This document shows positions 61,448-64,000 of a stretch of DNA of 64,000 nt, in pieces. This stretch comes from an uncultured Pantoea sp. GTDB taxonomy: Bacteria; Pseudomonadota; Gammaproteobacteria; Enterobacterales; Enterobacteriaceae. The notes under the pieces were generated by a model. The model did not search any database, had not been told where the DNA came from, and saw nothing but the letters and a program-made list of their open reading frames with translations. The translations under genes and the position numbers were made by a program. Location: positions 62,001 through 126,000 of the forward strand of contig CAJYKU010000010.1 of NCBI GenBank assembly GCA_913775175.1, written 5' to 3'. The stretch's first letter is position 1, and the number at the start of each line of letters is the position of its first letter.

Positions 61448-62359
61448 TCAGAAAAACAGGCTGGGAACAATAATTGCAGCAAAAATTGCAGTAATCAGCC
61501 CATGTTTTACCCAGTAGTAGAGACGACGATTACGCTTTTTCAGATTCTGACCGGCATCGCGTAGCGCATAGACATATTTAAAAATTCGGTTCAGAAAGCC
61601 GGTGTGATCGTTTTCATCATTTGGCGATGCTGCTGCAGACATCAGCGATGAGCCCACCCAGCGGTTAACTGCCTGAGCCCAGCGCCATTTCATCGGACGT
61701 TCAATATCGCAGAACAGAATAATGCGCGTCTGCTCACTCTGATTCTGCGCCCAGTGCACATAGGTTTCATCGAAGATCACCGCTTCGCCATCGCGCCAGC
61801 TGTGGCGCTGACGATCCACCTCAATAAAGCAGCGGTCATCATTGGGTGTCTGCAGGCCAAGATGGTAACGCACCGATCCGGCATAGGGATCGCGGTGCTT
61901 ACCCAGATGGCTGCCCGCAGGCAACTCAGCAAACATGGCTGCTTTTACGCCTGGGATTTTACTCACCAGCGCGGTAGTTACCGGACAGAGTTCACGTGCC
62001 GAAGGATGCGCCTCGCCATACCATTTAAGATAAAAACGTTTCCAGCCACGCTTAAAAAAAGTATTAAAGCCCGCATCGTTGTGGCTCTTTGCCGCTTTAA
62101 TATGATCCTGCAAACGAATAGCTTCATCGCGGATCACCTGCCAGTTTTGCGTGAGCTCCTGTAGCTCAGGAAATGCCTCGGGTGAAAAGTAGGGCTGCTT
62201 ACGCGGTAATGCAGAGAGGCCCGTCATAAATATATTGATGGGCGCCATAAATGTAGAGTGGTCAAAGAGTTGCCGTGAAAATTTCTGCTTTTCCACACCA
62301 CGCGAGTGCGCGTAAATCACGCTGATTACAAAAATGCCAAGAATGATCGCAGCGATCAT
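61448..62359 (-). CDS. lpxO: LpxO-like aspartyl/asparaginyl beta-hydroxylase
   Basis: A 303-residue membrane protein of the Fe(II)/2-oxoglutarate hydroxylase family that in Salmonella hydroxylates the secondary acyl chain of lipid A. It has an N-terminal membrane helix (about 1-20) and a cytoplasmic double-stranded beta-helix domain with the iron site HLGKHRDPYAGSVRYHLGL (His-x-Asp) and the distal His in DETYVHWAQN. The 2-oxoglutarate Arg lies in the TRIILFCDIERP area. A second hydrophobic helix is at the C-terminus (about 285-303). The gene symbol is by similarity; modification of lipid A is inferred. Confidence 0.8.
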   Translation of the reverse strand: MIAAIILGIFVISVIYAHSRGVEKQKFSRQLFDHSTFMAPINIFMTGLSALPRKQPYFSPEAFPELQELTQNWQVIRDEAIRLQDHIKAAKSHNDAGFNTFFKRGWKRFYLKWYGEAHPSARELCPVTTALVSKIPGVKAAMFAELPAGSHLGKHRDPYAGSVRYHLGLQTPNDDRCFIEVDRQRHSWRDGEAVIFDETYVHWAQNQSEQTRIILFCDIERPMKWRWAQAVNRWVGSSLMSAAASPNDENDHTGFLNRIFKYVYALRDAGQNLKKRNRRLYYWVKHGLITAIFAAIIVPSLFF

Positions 62360-62506
62360 ACAACAGGTTCCTTATGTTGCACGTTGATATGTTTCGGACA
62401 CAGAATAGTGACCGAAATATGAGGATAATTCCGAATGAGAGTTTATGTAATCGAATTGTAAGTATTTAGCAATCAGTGCGCCAGCCACAGAGCGCAATCT
62501 GTAAAA

Positions 62507-62526
62507 AAGCGACCCGCAGGTCGCTT
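62507..62526 (-). terminator. Rho-independent terminator of psiF
   Basis: Stem AAGCGACC / GGTCGCTT with loop CGCA (plus strand), followed on the minus strand by a 6-nt T tract. Confidence 0.87.
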
Positions 62527-62530
62527 AGCG

Positions 62531-62839
62531 TCAGGCACTCTTTTTCAGGCAGTTGCTCATAAACGCTTTACGGCTATCGCCGCTCAGGTTCTTTTCGCCA
62601 GCCGCACTGTTGCAGCTTTTCATCTTCAGCTGCTGTGGTGTCATATTGCCGGTTTTGCTCTCTTTTTTCAGGCAGTCGCTCATAAAGGTTTTGCGCGCAT
62701 CGCCTTTAAGATTTTGTGTACCCGCGAGCTGGTTACAGTGTGCCATTTTTGCCTGCTGAGGCGTTTTTTCGGCGGCCGTGGCGCTACCGGCAGCCAATAG
62801 CAACGTGGCGCTGATAACAATCAGTAGAGAGGATTTCAT
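62531..62839 (-). CDS. psiF: PsiF family phosphate-starvation-inducible protein
   Basis: A 102-residue exported protein with a signal peptide (about 1-23, cleavage near ATAAEK). The mature part is two similar repeats, about 26-58 and 67-99, each with the pattern TPQQxKM..C, L.GD.RK.FMS.CLKK. Cys35, Cys56, Cys76 and Cys97 fit two disulfides. In E. coli psiF is co-transcribed with phoA under PhoB. Here phoA is missing and iraP lies 72 nt upstream on the same strand. No Pho box could be seen in that gap. Function unknown. Confidence 0.93.
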   Translation of the reverse strand: MKSSLLIVISATLLLAAGSATAAEKTPQQAKMAHCNQLAGTQNLKGDARKTFMSDCLKKESKTGNMTPQQLKMKSCNSAAGEKNLSGDSRKAFMSNCLKKSA

Positions 62840-62911
62840 TGCCAGAATCTCCGTGTAAGGGTTGCTTTGATAGCCTGGCACGGAATACGCCAGCGAGCGA
62901 AAATTGCCACG

Positions 62912-63166
62912 CTAACAACGAGGATGTTTGAGCAACCTCTCAATATAGTTGCGCAGCCGCTCAGCATCGTCATGGTGCGCCAGCGGTGCAGCAGACGAGA
63001 GAGCATTTTCAATTGCACTGGCGATCTCATTACGCTGCGAGAGTTCCAGTTGTCGCAATAGCGCAGTCAGCACAATTTCCAGCGCCTCTACCTGAATGAC
63101 CAGATCTTTTGACGCCTCTTCTTTTTCTGCCAGTTTAACCAGGAGTTCAGCTATCAGGTTTTTCAT
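62912..63166 (-). CDS. iraP: Anti-adapter protein IraP
   Basis: An 84-residue helical protein that binds RssB and prevents sigma-S proteolysis, in E. coli mainly in phosphate starvation. The N-terminal half is very similar to E. coli (MKNLIAELLVKLAEKEEASKDL, QVEALEIVLTALLRQLEL), and the end is LLKHPRC. The start is at 63166. It lies upstream of psiF on the same strand and is divergent from lacZ. Confidence 0.92.
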   Translation of the reverse strand: MKNLIAELLVKLAEKEEASKDLVIQVEALEIVLTALLRQLELSQRNEIASAIENALSSAAPLAHHDDAERLRNYIERLLKHPRC

Positions 63167-63305
63167 GCAGTGAACCCGAAAAGGGAAGGTGTGCTGACGT
63201 TAACATTTAGCAGAAGAACAGAACAAGTGATTTTCCTGCATTCAGCGAATAAAAAGGCAACAAAAAAGCGTAACAATTCAATGTGTAAAAGCGAAACGTT
63301 TTGCT

Positions 63306-63325
63306 GATGTGTCGCACCTCACATT
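63306..63325. promoter_or_regulatory. Probable CRP binding site in the iraP-lacZ region
   Basis: TGTGT-N6-TCACA, nine of ten consensus positions (TGTGA-N6-TCACA), flanked by GA and TT as in strong sites. It lies about 95 nt before the lacZ start and 140 nt before the iraP start on the other strand. Catabolite control of lacZ is the natural reading. Confidence 0.55.
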
Positions 63326-63385
63326 GCCAACATTTTCTGCACCAGCTTAGCTTCCCCCCCCTTTACAGTTGATGAATTTTGCATC

Positions 63386-64000
<615 letters not shown>

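Overview
The window looks like a chromosomal segment of a gamma-proteobacterium in Enterobacterales, most likely Erwiniaceae (Pantoea/Erwinia type). That placement is an inference from gene content, moderate GC and near end-to-end collinearity with the Escherichia coli ybaV-to-lacZ region. Nearly every gene has a recognisable E. coli counterpart of the same length. Comparisons with E. coli here are from memory, not from a search. No tRNA, rRNA, CRISPR array, insertion sequence or prophage is visible.

Layout. 1-9.8 kb: protein quality control and nucleoid genes on the minus strand (ybaV fragment, ppiD, hupB, lon, clpX, clpP, tig, bolA), with sigma-32-like promoters before lon and clpP. 10-18.9 kb: yajG, ampG, the cytochrome bo3 operon cyoABCDE and yajR on the plus strand. 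19-26.9 kb: yajQ and thiI (minus), with panE-yajL, xseB-ispA-dxs and yajO (plus). 27-31 kb: pgpA, thiL, nusB, ribH, ribD and nrdR (minus). 31.2-32.2 kb: a kbp-yajI pair (plus). 32.4-37.9 kb: secF, secD, yajC, tgt and queA (minus). 38-40.8 kb: acpH, then an accessory pair of an inositol-monophosphatase-like gene and a periplasmic histidine acid phosphatase. 41-48.5 kb: proY, brnQ, a MetE-C-like gene, a PstS-like gene, phoR and phoB (minus), with a Pho box before phoB. 48.6-54 kb: sbcD, a very glutamine-rich sbcC and a TolA-domain lipoprotein. 54-59.7 kb: mak, rdgC, ppnP, yaiA, aroL, a DUF2076 gene, yaiI and proC. 59.7-63.2 kb: a Rieske/FAD reductase, an LpxO-like hydroxylase, psiF and iraP. The window ends inside lacZ.

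How the genes work together. The core is housekeeping: proteolysis and folding, terminal oxidase, isoprenoid, riboflavin and thiamine cofactor synthesis, Sec translocation, queuosine tRNA modification, and recombination. Phosphate is a recurring theme: phoBR with a PstS-like gene behind it, psiF and iraP without phoA between them, and a secreted acid phosphatase.

The least ordinary parts are: (a) an inositol-monophosphatase homologue in which all the metal-binding motifs are altered, translationally coupled to the acid phosphatase; (b) a PstS-like protein gene in the phoBR operon; (c) an enlarged, glutamine-rich SbcC; (d) a small lipoprotein carrying a TolA domain III-like fold; and (e) a lac-operator-like sequence in front of lacZ although lacI is not the upstream neighbour. 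No clearly new multi-gene system was found; (a) is the best candidate for new biology.
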